The notes beneath the pieces are model-generated. The model worked only from the letters and a program-made list of their open reading frames with translations, did no database searches and had not been told where the DNA came from. 64,000 bases of DNA from Prevotella sp. (lineage in GTDB: Bacteria > Bacteroidota > Bacteroidia > Bacteroidales > Bacteroidaceae). This document shows, in pieces, positions 53,270 to 62,707 of this stretch (positions within the stretch are counted from its first letter, which is position 1; the number at the start of each line of letters is the position of its first letter). The translations under genes were made by a program, and so were the position numbers. Where the stretch lies: NCBI GenBank assembly GCA_017557405.1, contig JAFYYV010000039.1:53844-117843 (forward strand), written 5' to 3'.

Positions 53270-54787
53270 TTACAACTTCACCTTCTTCTTCACCATCTTG
53301 CTCTCGTTGCTCAAACGGTCGAGCGAGGTGACCACATACGTGCACGGCGTCTTGCCATTCTCGTAGGGAAGCTTGTATTCCGTTGCGCTGGTGATGGCCA
53401 CTATCTTCGAAGGATTGCCGATGTCCACCTTCTCGCCAGCCTCGAAACGATAGACCACATAACGTGTCACCTCGTCGTTCCACTTGCTGGCTGCAGGCAT
53501 CTTCCACGTCAGGTAATAACCATCTTGTCGCCAATGGTCGGCAACCGAAGCAGGCTTCTTGGGCGCTGAGCCATCTATGAAAGGCATCTGAGGAGGCAGG
53601 GCGGGCGACTTCCAATACGACTTGCGCAACACAGTTCCATAGTTGCCCACATTATCGGCCACCGCCTTTGAATACCACAGCACCGTTCCTTTCACATTCC
53701 TCATCTGCGAATGTAACTTGAACTTGGCGGGCATCTGGTTGGTGTTCGGATTCTTCACGTCGGCATACTTCACCGTGCGCTCCACATCCTCACCGATATA
53801 CAGATGGCGATTGGCGGCATGCTTGTCCCACCACACAATCAGCGTCTGATAGTCGGCGGCCTTGTTGCCAATCTCCCAATAGATCTGCGGCACACAATAG
53901 TCTATCCAACCATTGTTCACCCACATCAGCACGTCGGCATAGAGGTCGTCGTAGTTCTGCGTTCCGTTGGTTTCGCTTCCCACCTCAGGCGCGCTCTTCT
54001 TATTACGATAGATGCCAAACGGCGACACACCGAACCTCACCCAAGGCTTCACCTTCTTGATGGACTCACCCATCTGCTTGATGAACATATTCACATTGTC
54101 GCGACGCCAGTCGCCCTTGTTCTTGAATCCGTTGTTGAATTGCGCGAACTCCTTGTCGTCGGGAATCTGCAGACCAGCGACAGGATAAGGATAGAAATAG
54201 TCGTCGATATGAATACCATCCACGTCATAACGGCGCACAACGTCCTCCACCACATTACAAATATAATCGCGGTTGGCGGCTATGCCAGGGTTCAAGATGC
54301 GTAGGCCATCGTAAGTAAAGACGCGCTCGGGATGAGTGACTGCGATATGATTGTTGGCAAACACCGTCGTCCCTTTGGTGCTGGCACGATAGGGATTGAG
54401 CCACGCATGCAACTCCATACCGCGCTTGTGGCATTGCTTCACCATCCAATCCAGCGGGTCCCAATAGGGCGAAGGCGCCTGACCTTGCACACCCGTCAGG
54501 AAACGGCTCCAAGGCTCGTATTTGCTTTCGTAGAGCGCATCGCACTCAGGGCGCACCTGGAAGATGATGGCGTTCACACCATCCTTCTGCAACTCGTCGA
54601 GTTGGCGCGTCAGCTCCTGTTGCATGCCTGCCGTTCCCTTTCCTTGGAACTGGCCGTTCACACACTGAATCCACGCACCTCTGAATTCACGTTTCGCAGA
54701 ATTGCCCGTGTAGTTGTCGGGGTTCTTCGATGCACACGCTCCCAGCAAGGCGATCAATGCTAAAGCAAAAAACGATTTAAGTTTCAT
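53270..54787 (-). CDS. family-10-like glycoside hydrolase lipoprotein (DUF187/GHL10 type)
   Basis: From the ATG at 54787 the product is 505 residues with a lipobox (LALIALLGACAS; Cys near 18). FRGAWIQCVNGQ (about 35), AIIFQVRPECDALYES (about 75), ELHAWLNPYRAS (about 125) and VDGIHIDDYFYP (about 215) are the barrel-strand motifs of the DUF187 family, with likely acids in the DDYFYP region. A C-terminal Ig-like domain (about 410-505) follows. It probably acts on a cell-surface or dietary glycan. Confidence 0.86.
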   Translation of the reverse strand: MKLKSFFALALIALLGACASKNPDNYTGNSAKREFRGAWIQCVNGQFQGKGTAGMQQELTRQLDELQKDGVNAIIFQVRPECDALYESKYEPWSRFLTGVQGQAPSPYWDPLDWMVKQCHKRGMELHAWLNPYRASTKGTTVFANNHIAVTHPERVFTYDGLRILNPGIAANRDYICNVVEDVVRRYDVDGIHIDDYFYPYPVAGLQIPDDKEFAQFNNGFKNKGDWRRDNVNMFIKQMGESIKKVKPWVRFGVSPFGIYRNKKSAPEVGSETNGTQNYDDLYADVLMWVNNGWIDYCVPQIYWEIGNKAADYQTLIVWWDKHAANRHLYIGEDVERTVKYADVKNPNTNQMPAKFKLHSQMRNVKGTVLWYSKAVADNVGNYGTVLRKSYWKSPALPPQMPFIDGSAPKKPASVADHWRQDGYYLTWKMPAASKWNDEVTRYVVYRFEAGEKVDIGNPSKIVAITSATEYKLPYENGKTPCTYVVTSLDRLSNESKMVKKKVKL

Positions 54788-55042
54788 ATCTGTCAAACGA
54801 TTATTTACATTCATACGAAAAAGGGAATCTGTCTCACGACACATTCCCCTCCAATACTTACTAAAACTAAATTAACCACTAAAAAAACTAATCTTATTTA
54901 AAGTTACTTTCTATATCATTTTTATTTCACTTGCAAAGATAAGAAAAAATACAATTACCTCCAAACTTTTGAAGAGAAATTAATGCACCACTATGCATAT
55001 TTTTGTAATTTTCACACATTACAAGCGTTAACGTCATTCTTT

Positions 55043-56602
55043 TTAGAATCTATAACCAAGCGTAAACAACACTTGATGGCGCTTGTTGCTAACCTTGACA
55101 GCGTTGCAAACATTGTCCTCGCTCATGTCGTCATTGTCGTAATAGTTCATGAAAGGTGAGAAGTCACCATTGGTCGAACTGTACTGATAAGCCACGTCGA
55201 GATTCAGGTTGCCCACATTGTATCCCAAACCGCAGGTAATGCGATTGGTAGCCTTCCAGTTCGTGTAGTCGGTGGCCGAACTGTAGTAAGAACCGTCGGA
55301 TGCCAGTGTGCCATCCTTGAAGCCTTCCTCCTTGTACATCGGCGACACGTAGTTGTAACCGAAGCGAACAGCCATCTCGGGAACGGGCTTGAACTCCATA
55401 CCCAGCTTCAAGGTCGAAACACCCTTCAGCGTCATGTGTGTGTGGTCGTTCATCACATCGTCGGGCTCGCTCTCGGTGTAGTAGCCACCATACCAGTAGT
55501 CGTAGTACTCGCCGGTCACATAGCGCGAATTCAGGTAGCCATAGTCGGCAAACTCATAGCTTGCACCCAGGGCGAGATAGTTGCCCACGGTGGTTCCGGC
55601 ACTCAGACCGAACTTCCAAGGCGTGTAGACCTTGTAGTCGTAGCTCTCGCTGTTGGTCTGGCTGGCACCCATGTTGTCCGAAACGGTCGTCACGTTGCGG
55701 GTGGTCAGGTCGTACCATGTGGGAGTAGCAATCGAGAGACCCAGGCGGAAGGGAGAATACTCCAATGGACGGTAGATGACACCCACTTTCACGTCGTAAC
55801 CATCGCCATCGATCTTGCGCTCATCCGACACCATCATGCTATAGTTTCCATAGGGGCCTTGCAACTGCTCCACATATTCACCATAGTGACGATAGTTCAC
55901 ATCGTGAACACCCACGGTGAGACCCAGATAGAGGCGGTCGTTGATGTTGCCACTGATGTTCATGTCATATTCGCCCACATATCCCCTGTGCGCACGATTC
56001 ATGTCGTATTGCGTAGCGGGGTCATAGTACCACATGTTCTCATCCTCGTCGTAGTTCAGGTTGCGGGCGTAGATATCGTCCAGCTGGTTGCATTGCACAT
56101 AGGGATGCGAACCATCGGGCACACCGTCCTTGTCAGCCGGGAACAACAATCCGTTCTTCTGCTTCGCATAGGTCAGCTTGTTCTGCGATGCGTTGTTCAG
56201 CTTGTCGGAAGCCGAGAGGATGTAGTCGAAGTTACGACTCTTGTGATAGTTAAATGCAAAGTTGATGAACGAGTTGCGGTCCTGGCGCGATGAATACACG
56301 AAGCCAATCTGGTCGAAACTCATGTTGGTCTTGTTACCAGCCGAGAAGTCGGCGGCATCCTGTTGCGACACGAAACCGAACGACATTCCCATCGTCGATT
56401 TGCGGAACATACCGATGCCTGCGGGGTTGGTACCAATGGTCGAGATGTCGGCTCCTAGAGCCTCCATAGCGCCACCCATACCCACGTAGCGGGCTGTACC
56501 GTTCAGGTCCTCGGCTGCCACCTTCGCGTTCTCGTAAGTCTCCTGGGCCAAAGCGGGCATTGCTGCGAATGCCAAAGCGGCCATGATGATATATTTCTTC
56601 AT
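55043..56602 (-). CDS. FadL/OmpP1-type outer-membrane protein
   Basis: The 519-residue protein has a signal peptide (MKKYIIMAALAFAAMPALAQ). The mature N-terminus contains LNGTARYVGMGGAMEALGADISTIGTNPAGIG (cores RYVGMGGAM and TIGTNPAGIG), typical of FadL/PorV-like barrels. Alternating aromatic strands end with FTLGYRF, a C-terminal Phe as in barrel signals. The cargo could be hydrophobic compounds. The gene is alone, with the GYW-rich secreted protein in the same direction upstream. Confidence 0.85.
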   Translation of the reverse strand: MKKYIIMAALAFAAMPALAQETYENAKVAAEDLNGTARYVGMGGAMEALGADISTIGTNPAGIGMFRKSTMGMSFGFVSQQDAADFSAGNKTNMSFDQIGFVYSSRQDRNSFINFAFNYHKSRNFDYILSASDKLNNASQNKLTYAKQKNGLLFPADKDGVPDGSHPYVQCNQLDDIYARNLNYDEDENMWYYDPATQYDMNRAHRGYVGEYDMNISGNINDRLYLGLTVGVHDVNYRHYGEYVEQLQGPYGNYSMMVSDERKIDGDGYDVKVGVIYRPLEYSPFRLGLSIATPTWYDLTTRNVTTVSDNMGASQTNSESYDYKVYTPWKFGLSAGTTVGNYLALGASYEFADYGYLNSRYVTGEYYDYWYGGYYTESEPDDVMNDHTHMTLKGVSTLKLGMEFKPVPEMAVRFGYNYVSPMYKEEGFKDGTLASDGSYYSSATDYTNWKATNRITCGLGYNVGNLNLDVAYQYSSTNGDFSPFMNYYDNDDMSEDNVCNAVKVSNKRHQVLFTLGYRF

Positions 56603-56666
56603 TGCTTGATACAGTTTTATGACGTTATCTTATTTTTATATACACACTCAATACATGCAAGGGTGA

Positions 56667-57719
56667 TTATCTGCGACCGCCGAAGCCACCGCCACCAGAA
56701 CGGCCACCTCCGCCGCCTCCGCCACCGGAACGACTGCCACCGAACGAGCCGCCACCACCGCCGCCGCTATACGAAGAGCTCGACGACGAACTGCTGGGTG
56801 CAGGGCTGTACGAAGGACTTGGAGTAGGTGTAGACACAGTTCTGCTGTTCACGCTGCTACCACCAAAATTACCGTTCGAATTGGTGTACACACGTGTGTT
56901 GCCACGCGACGAGATGCGAGTGCCGCTGTTGTTGGAGGCCGTCGATGTGCGAGTGCCACCAAACGAACCGGCACGGCTGCCACCAAAAGTACCGTTGGCA
57001 TAGGTGTGCGAGCTTCCGTTGAACGAGCCGCGCGATGCACCATACGAGGCAATGCCGTGGTTGCGTGTGCCGCTCACACCATAGTTACCGAAATTATAGG
57101 CCAAGCCACCACCATGATAGGGATAGCCATACAAATAATATCCAGTATAATAGGGCCATCCATAACCATACCATCCGTAGCCATAGCCATACCAGCCATA
57201 ACCATACCAAGGTGAATACCAAGGATCGTACCAGCCATAATACCAAGCGTCATACAGCCAAGGGTCGTACCAGCCATAATAGCCGTAACCCATGTACCCC
57301 CAATGACGATAGTAGAACGGGTCGTACCAGCCATACCAGCCGTCCCAACGACTCATGCGGCGGCTGTAGACGTACTCGTCGTCACCCGTGATGAAGTCGT
57401 TTGCCTGGGGCGACACCCACATCGTGTCCACGTAGGTAGTGTCGGGATACACACCCTCACCCGGCTGGAACTCAATGATGTCATTGCCCAGCGAGTCGGT
57501 TCCTATCTTCTGATACGAACTGCGGAAGCGCCCCCTACGGTTATACTCGTCAACATCACGGTTGCTGCCCACATAGTAGACAGGTCTATCCTTGTAGGAG
57601 GAGTTTTTCTTCTCAACCATCTTGCTCTCCTTCGAGGGAACAAAATAGAGATCGTCCTGTGCCACCATCGAGAGTGGCAGTGCTCCCAAGAGGAGCATCA
57701 AGATTAATTGCTTTTTCAT
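56667..57719 (-). CDS. exported Tyr/Trp/Gly-rich low-complexity protein
   Basis: The 350-residue protein has a signal peptide (LILMLLLGALPLSMVAQ), a charged N-terminal domain (about 20-115) and a central block (about 120-205) built of GWYDP, WYGYG and YGYPY repeats. A Ser/Asn/Thr linker and a tail of Gly, Ser and Arg (about 310-350) follow. No enzyme motif. The composition suggests a self-associating or sticky surface protein. It lies 64 bp upstream of the FadL-like gene and may share its transcript. Confidence 0.78.
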   Translation of the reverse strand: MKKQLILMLLLGALPLSMVAQDDLYFVPSKESKMVEKKNSSYKDRPVYYVGSNRDVDEYNRRGRFRSSYQKIGTDSLGNDIIEFQPGEGVYPDTTYVDTMWVSPQANDFITGDDEYVYSRRMSRWDGWYGWYDPFYYRHWGYMGYGYYGWYDPWLYDAWYYGWYDPWYSPWYGYGWYGYGYGWYGYGWPYYTGYYLYGYPYHGGGLAYNFGNYGVSGTRNHGIASYGASRGSFNGSSHTYANGTFGGSRAGSFGGTRTSTASNNSGTRISSRGNTRVYTNSNGNFGGSSVNSRTVSTPTPSPSYSPAPSSSSSSSSYSGGGGGGSFGGSRSGGGGGGGGRSGGGGFGGRR

Positions 57720-57983
57720 TTTTTACTCCTTTTTTGGTTATTCATTATTTCACAATGCAAAATTAGCACCGATTTTCATGCAAATTTAAGGAAAAACCCT
57801 AAACAATGATAGGTTTTTCCCTATTTTTTATAATTTTGTAGCGAATTTTAAATTTAAAAGGAGCAGAAGGAGTAGAAGAATAGGAGGAATCAGAAGCCAT
57901 TAGCTTTGCCAAATGCGTAGGGTATCGACCTTTGATTCTTTTGATTCTTTTAATTCCTCAGATTCCTTAAAAACGTTACCATC

Positions 57984-58859
57984 ATGAAATACTACGCAGT
58001 TGATTTCCGCATCGAGTGCAGCGACGACCTTCTTCAGACGTGTCGTGAGCTATTGGCCGACAGCGCCGGTGAGGTGGGATTCGAGTCGTTCGAAGACACC
58101 GAACAGGGCATCATGGGATACGTGCAAACCGATCTGTTCGACCGCGAAGGCATCCAGCAAACCGTCGACAACTTCCCCATCGATGGTGTCAACATCACCT
58201 ACGAGGTAAGCGAAGTTGAAGACTGCGACTGGAACGCCACTTGGGAAGAGGCAGGCTTCGACCCCATCATCGTGAACGGTAAATGCATCATCTACGATGC
58301 ACGGCAGCAAGGCTCCACCCCACTCTCCTCGCTCCTCGCTCCCCTCCGCATCGGCATCCACGCACGCATGGCCTTCGGAACGGGAACCCACGAGACCACC
58401 CGCATGGTCGTCTCGAAGCTCACCGACATGGAAATCAACGGTTGGCAGGTGCTCGACTGTGGTTGCGGCACTGGTATTCTCGCCATTGTGGCCGCCAAGC
58501 TGGGGGCCAAACACGTGGTCGCATACGACATCGACGAGTGGAGCGTGGAGAACACCCGACACAACGCCCAACTGAACCAGGTGGAGAACATCATCGATGT
58601 GCTACATGGCGACTCGTCGGTTCTCTCCCATGTGAGTGGCGTTTTCCGACTCGTCGTGGCCAACATCAACCGCAACGTCCTCCTTGCCGACATGCACGCC
58701 TTCTGCGACGTGATGGCCCACGGGGGGATCCTCGTCCTCAGCGGCTTCTACACCGAAGACATCCCCATCCTCCTCGAGGAGGCCAGCAAACACGACCTCA
58801 CCCTCATCGACCAAGCCTCTGAAAACAATTGGGCGTGTCTGGTCATGAAACACAAGTGA
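57984..58859 (+). CDS. prmA: ribosomal protein L11 methyltransferase
   Basis: PrmA methylates L11 with SAM. The 291-residue protein has an N-terminal substrate domain (1-115), then the SAM fold: FGTGTHETTRMV (about 131-142), VLDCGCGTGILAIVAAKLG (about 154-172, motif I) and VVANINRNVLL (about 223, the NIN.N methyltransferase motif). Length is as usual. It is convergent with the LD-carboxypeptidase gene. Confidence 0.92.
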   Translation: MKYYAVDFRIECSDDLLQTCRELLADSAGEVGFESFEDTEQGIMGYVQTDLFDREGIQQTVDNFPIDGVNITYEVSEVEDCDWNATWEEAGFDPIIVNGKCIIYDARQQGSTPLSSLLAPLRIGIHARMAFGTGTHETTRMVVSKLTDMEINGWQVLDCGCGTGILAIVAAKLGAKHVVAYDIDEWSVENTRHNAQLNQVENIIDVLHGDSSVLSHVSGVFRLVVANINRNVLLADMHAFCDVMAHGGILVLSGFYTEDIPILLEEASKHDLTLIDQASENNWACLVMKHK

Positions 58860-58982
58860 TAACAATTTACAATTAAACTACGTTTGAATATCGGCTGCAC
58901 CTCAGCAATTTAAGCTGGCTTAATTGCCTTCGGTTTGCACGATATTTGGACAATTTACTATTTGACAATTTGACAAATAAAC

Positions 58983-59023
58983 AAAGACTCCTCCATACCA
59001 TTGCGATACGGAGGAGTCTTTTT
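58983..59023. terminator. two-way terminator between prmA and the LD-carboxypeptidase gene
   Basis: AAAGACTCCTCC (58983-58994) pairs with GGAGGAGTCTTT (59010-59021), with A on the left and T on the right, so it works on both strands. It is preceded by an AT-rich 7-8-bp leader-type repeat (about 58946-58980). Confidence 0.88.
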
Positions 59024-59055
59024 ATGTAACATCTTCGTTTTATTGGGACAATCCA

Positions 59056-60180
59056 CTATTCTCTCTTTCCTGCCAGACGCATACGGATGGCGGCAGGGGT
59101 TGTCGGAGCGGTAATGTTGGCAGTGTTCACCTGCTGTTGGTTGCCTTCAATATTGAATTGCAGGGTGGCGCTATCGTTGCGAACGTCGATGGTGACTGGA
59201 GCGCCCATCACAAGTGGCAGGTTCACGTCGCCATGACCAGCAGGGAACCCGCAGAGTACAGGGATGTTATATTCTTTCAGCATGTCGTGCAACATAGCCT
59301 CCACACTCTCGTAGGTAAACTCGGTGCCACAGTCGGTGAACTCACCCAGGATGATGCCCTTGCAGCGGTCAAGCACACCGTTCATCTGAAGAATACGCAT
59401 CTGGCGGTCCACGTTATGCATAGACTCTTCAACCTCCTCTATGAGGAGAATCAGGTCCTTGCCCTCGGTGGCATCGGCCTGTGAGCCGAGGTTCGGCGCA
59501 AACGTACAGAGGTTGCCACCCACCAGCACACCACTGGCAGTGCCGACGATGTTCTGCTTATGTGCCGGCAGCTCGTAGCGGGGCACATTGCCTAAAAGCA
59601 GGTCGCGCATCAGCGTGCTGGTCATGTCGGTGCCACCTTTCGCCAGAAATGAACTCATCGTACCATGTATGCTCATAACTCCCGCACGGCTCAGCAGCCC
59701 GTGCAGTGTGGAGATGTCGCTGAATCCCACCAGCCATTTCGGCGATGCTTTCAATTCTGCCAACGTCAGTTGGTCGATGAGTTGTATCGTACCATATCCG
59801 CCGCGATTGCAGATGATGGCCTTGACAGACGGATCGTTGAGTGCCCAGCGGATGTCACTCACTCGTTCGGCCACGGTACCTGCATATCGACCGTCAACTA
59901 CCTTGCCGACATTCGGACCGACAACAGGCTCCAGCCCCCAGCCACGCAGTACGGCGGCAGTCTTCTCTACGTTCTCCATTGGTGTGAAATACGATGGCGA
60001 AATCAAGGCCACCTTGTCGCCAGCCTTCAGATAGTCGGGTTTCACACAGTTGATGACCACCGGCTTCTCGCCATCTGGCGTCATGTCATCATCGTCGCTA
60101 CATGAAGTCAATGTTATCATTCCACAGAATGTCAGGACGAAGCACACGACTGTGGCCATATAAAAGCTTACTTGTTTCAT
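59056..60180 (-). CDS. LD-carboxypeptidase (S66 family) lipoprotein
   Basis: The 374-residue protein has a lipobox (TLTSCSDDDD; Cys near 27). The S66 fold shows KVALISPSYF (about 53), ICNRGGYGT (about 124), the nucleophile Ser in GFSDISTLHG (about 153), LIEEVEES (Glu, about 248) and PAGHGDVNLPL (His, about 314). It removes the terminal D-Ala from peptidoglycan tetrapeptides and is held on the outer membrane or facing the periplasm. Confidence 0.9.
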   Translation of the reverse strand: MKQVSFYMATVVCFVLTFCGMITLTSCSDDDDMTPDGEKPVVINCVKPDYLKAGDKVALISPSYFTPMENVEKTAAVLRGWGLEPVVGPNVGKVVDGRYAGTVAERVSDIRWALNDPSVKAIICNRGGYGTIQLIDQLTLAELKASPKWLVGFSDISTLHGLLSRAGVMSIHGTMSSFLAKGGTDMTSTLMRDLLLGNVPRYELPAHKQNIVGTASGVLVGGNLCTFAPNLGSQADATEGKDLILLIEEVEESMHNVDRQMRILQMNGVLDRCKGIILGEFTDCGTEFTYESVEAMLHDMLKEYNIPVLCGFPAGHGDVNLPLVMGAPVTIDVRNDSATLQFNIEGNQQQVNTANITAPTTPAAIRMRLAGKRE

Positions 60181-60324
60181 AAATCTACGTTTTTTGTTCC
60201 TATGATATCATCCGTATTTTTCATTCACTTGCAATATTGCATTTCCATCTTAATTCCCCCGCTGCAAAGATACGATTTAGTGAGGAAAAAACCAAATTAC
60301 ATTAGAGTTTTTTCGAACGAAAAC

Positions 60325-60362
60325 GATAAAAGGCCACCGAACTCTTGCGAGCTCAATGGCCT
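60325..60362 (-). terminator. terminator of the LRR protein gene
   Basis: On the minus strand AGGCCA (60357-60362) pairs with TGGCCT (60331-60336), with inner pairing of GAGCTC and GAGTTC, followed by TTTATCGTTTT. It lies about 50 bp past the LRR gene stop. Confidence 0.7.
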
Positions 60363-60408
60363 CATGATTCTTGAATTTTTTAATCTTTGAATTTTTAAAT
60401 TCTGAATG

Positions 60409-61878
60409 CTATTTCTTCAGCACCACATTCACCAACGAAGTCACGTCAGTTACATTCACCTCACCATCGCCATCCATGTCGCCCATCGTGTTGATGTCGA
60501 TGGTCTTAGTGGCCACTTGCGAATCACGATAGCCCTCCTTCGTGGCAACGACGCTGATGTCGTAGGTGCCGCCAATCTCCAGTTCGTTTCCATTCAGCGA
60601 TTGCTTGGGCAAGCACTTCATCGTCGGGACAAACTTCACGCCCTCGGTCTCACAGGCGAAACACACCTTTCCGTTTGCATAGCTGATGGTGGGCGTGGCG
60701 CATTTTTTGACAGGATACTCTTCGATTGCCTCGAACCTGCTCCAAGGCTGTGAAGCCTGATAAAGAGCCTTGCTGCCCTCCGGCACGTAGAGTGTGGCGT
60801 TGTAAAAGATGAAAACATTATCGGAGATGGAAATCGGCGTGTCAATATCCACTCTAAAAGAGTTTATGTTCATGCACCAAGAGAATGCAAAGTCTCCTAT
60901 CGTGGTCATCGAGTTGGGGATGCTGACCGAATTCAGAGCTTCGCAATTATCGAACGCATGATTTCCGATGCTCGTCACACCGTTGGAGATTTTGACCGAA
61001 GTCAACTTGGAGCAACTATCGAAAGTGTAGTTTCTTATGCGCGGCACGCTGCCAGGGATTTCGATGGAAGTCAGGCCGGAATTGCGGAATGCATAGCTAT
61101 CGATGTTCGTCACGCTGTTGGGAATGGTGATGGAGGAAAGATTAGTACAATTAAAGAACGCCTCAGTTCCGATGCTTGTCACGCTCGAGGGGATGATGAC
61201 CGAGGTCAGACTGGTGCAACTCATGAACACGTGAGGTTCCAGGCTCGTCAAGGAGTTGGGGATGCTGACCGAAGTCAGGCCGGAGCAACTCTTGAAAGCA
61301 CCGTCTCCCATGCTCGTCACGGTGTTAGGGATGTTAAGTGAGGTCAGCTTTGAGCAATTGTAGAAAGCGCTCTCTCCGATGGTCTCCACGCCTCTGCCAA
61401 TGGTCAGCGAAGTCAGCCCCGAGCAGTCGGAGAATGCTTCGTTTCCTATGCTCTTCACGCCACCAGGGATGCTGACCTCGGTCAGTTTATTACAACCACG
61501 GAACGCAGCCAGTCCGATGCTTGTCACGCTCGAGGGGATGTTGGCCGAAGCCAGGTTGCTGCAATATCGGAACGCAGCCTCTCCGATGCTTGTCACGCTG
61601 CTGGGAATGCTGACCGAGGTCAATCCGCTGCAATAATCGAACGCATAGTTTCCGATGCTCGTCACGCTGCACACCGTCCCATCGTATTCGTAGGTGACAC
61701 TTGGACGAATGACAACATCGCCAGTGTAAGAATTAGACACCACCACCGCCGTTTTGGTAATGGTGTTGATGTCGTACCTGACGCCGTCTACCACGACATC
61801 TGTTTCATAAGCGCCCGCAGCCAATGGCATGCTCATCAGGGCGATGAGCACGAGCAAAGTGGTTTTCATACTTTTCAT
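60409..61878 (-). CDS. BspA-type leucine-rich repeat surface protein
   Basis: The 489-residue protein has a signal peptide (LLVLIALMSMPLAAGA) and about twelve LRR_5 repeats of 23 residues (about 70-345), of the type VTSIGEAAFRYCSNLASANI. An Ig-like region follows (about 375-460). The end, MGDMDGDGEVNVTDVTSLV, is one EF-hand-like half of a dockerin. BspA-type repeats mediate adhesion in oral and gut bacteria. The ATG at 61869 (MKTTLLVL) is an equally good start. Confidence 0.88.
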   Translation of the reverse strand: MKSMKTTLLVLIALMSMPLAAGAYETDVVVDGVRYDINTITKTAVVVSNSYTGDVVIRPSVTYEYDGTVCSVTSIGNYAFDYCSGLTSVSIPSSVTSIGEAAFRYCSNLASANIPSSVTSIGLAAFRGCNKLTEVSIPGGVKSIGNEAFSDCSGLTSLTIGRGVETIGESAFYNCSKLTSLNIPNTVTSMGDGAFKSCSGLTSVSIPNSLTSLEPHVFMSCTSLTSVIIPSSVTSIGTEAFFNCTNLSSITIPNSVTNIDSYAFRNSGLTSIEIPGSVPRIRNYTFDSCSKLTSVKISNGVTSIGNHAFDNCEALNSVSIPNSMTTIGDFAFSWCMNINSFRVDIDTPISISDNVFIFYNATLYVPEGSKALYQASQPWSRFEAIEEYPVKKCATPTISYANGKVCFACETEGVKFVPTMKCLPKQSLNGNELEIGGTYDISVVATKEGYRDSQVATKTIDINTMGDMDGDGEVNVTDVTSLVNVVLKK

Positions 61879-62056
61879 ACTTTTTAATTCCTTTATTTTA
61901 GTTTAGTTGATAATCGCAAGATGTGGTTAGTGATTTCGAGGCGCGAAGTTACAAAAAAATCGATGAAATCGAGTAAAAAAACTTGACTTTATTCCGTCAA
62001 ACTTGAAATTTTATGCAAAAAAAGGAAAGAAATTGCATATTAATTGAATCTTTAAC

Positions 62057-62088
62057 AAAAAAACCCCATATCATTACGATACGGGGGT
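62057..62088 (-). terminator. terminator of the flavodoxin/alcohol dehydrogenase operon
   Basis: On the minus strand CCCCGTATC pairs with GATATGGGG around a short loop (one mismatch), followed by seven T. Confidence 0.8.
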
Positions 62089-62146
62089 AATCGGCTCTGT
62101 CGCTTGTAGCTTTGGTCTTCTTCTCTCGCGCCTCGGCAAAGTTGGA

Positions 62147-62707
62147 TTATAATTCACTTTGCTCTCGCAGCTCGTTCAGTTCTTGTTTACTTGCTCTGTT
62201 CAGGAGTTTGCCTTCCTTCCAATTTACATCTGGATAGGCGGCTTTCAAGTCTTCACAGGCTTTCTCGATGCTGCTGCCGCCAGAGGTGGCGAAGGGGATG
62301 ACGATCTTGCCCTTGAAGTCGTAAGCCTCCATGAACGTGTTGATAATGGTCGGACAGGTGTACCACCAAATGGGGAATCCTACATAGACCACATCGTAGT
62401 CCTGCATATTAGCCAACTTGTTAGTGATAGCAGGGCGTGAATTCTTATCCTTCATCTCCAATGTTGAACGACTCTGCTTGTCACGCCAATCGAGGTCGGC
62501 ATCCGTATAAGGTTGTTCGGGTTGAATCTTGTGAAGGTCCCCACCCGTCACCTCTGCCAATTGCTTGGCTACGCCCTCCGTCACGCCAGAGGCCGAGAAA
62601 TAAGCTACTAATACTTTCATCTGTTTACTCTCCTTTTTGTTACTCTGTGAGCAGGCACTGAGGCTTATAGTCAACAGTGCTGCCATTGCTAATACTATTT
62701 TCTTCAT
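62147..62707 (-). CDS. flavodoxin-domain lipoprotein
   Basis: The 186-residue protein has a lipobox ([13 protein letters not shown]; Cys near 19) and then a flavodoxin fold: [20 protein letters not shown] (about 32-51) is the FMN phosphate loop and [15 protein letters not shown] (about 108) the isoalloxazine loop. It binds FMN and may carry electrons outside the cytoplasm. Its ATG lies directly after the dehydrogenase stop, so the two are co-translated. Confidence 0.86.
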   Translation of the reverse strand: MKKIVLAMAALLTISLSACSQSNKKESKQMKVLVAYFSASGVTEGVAKQLAEVTGGDLHKIQPEQPYTDADLDWRDKQSRSTLEMKDKNSRPAITNKLANMQDYDVVYVGFPIWWYTCPTIINTFMEAYDFKGKIVIPFATSGGSSIEKACEDLKAAYPDVNWKEGKLLNRASKQELNELREQSEL

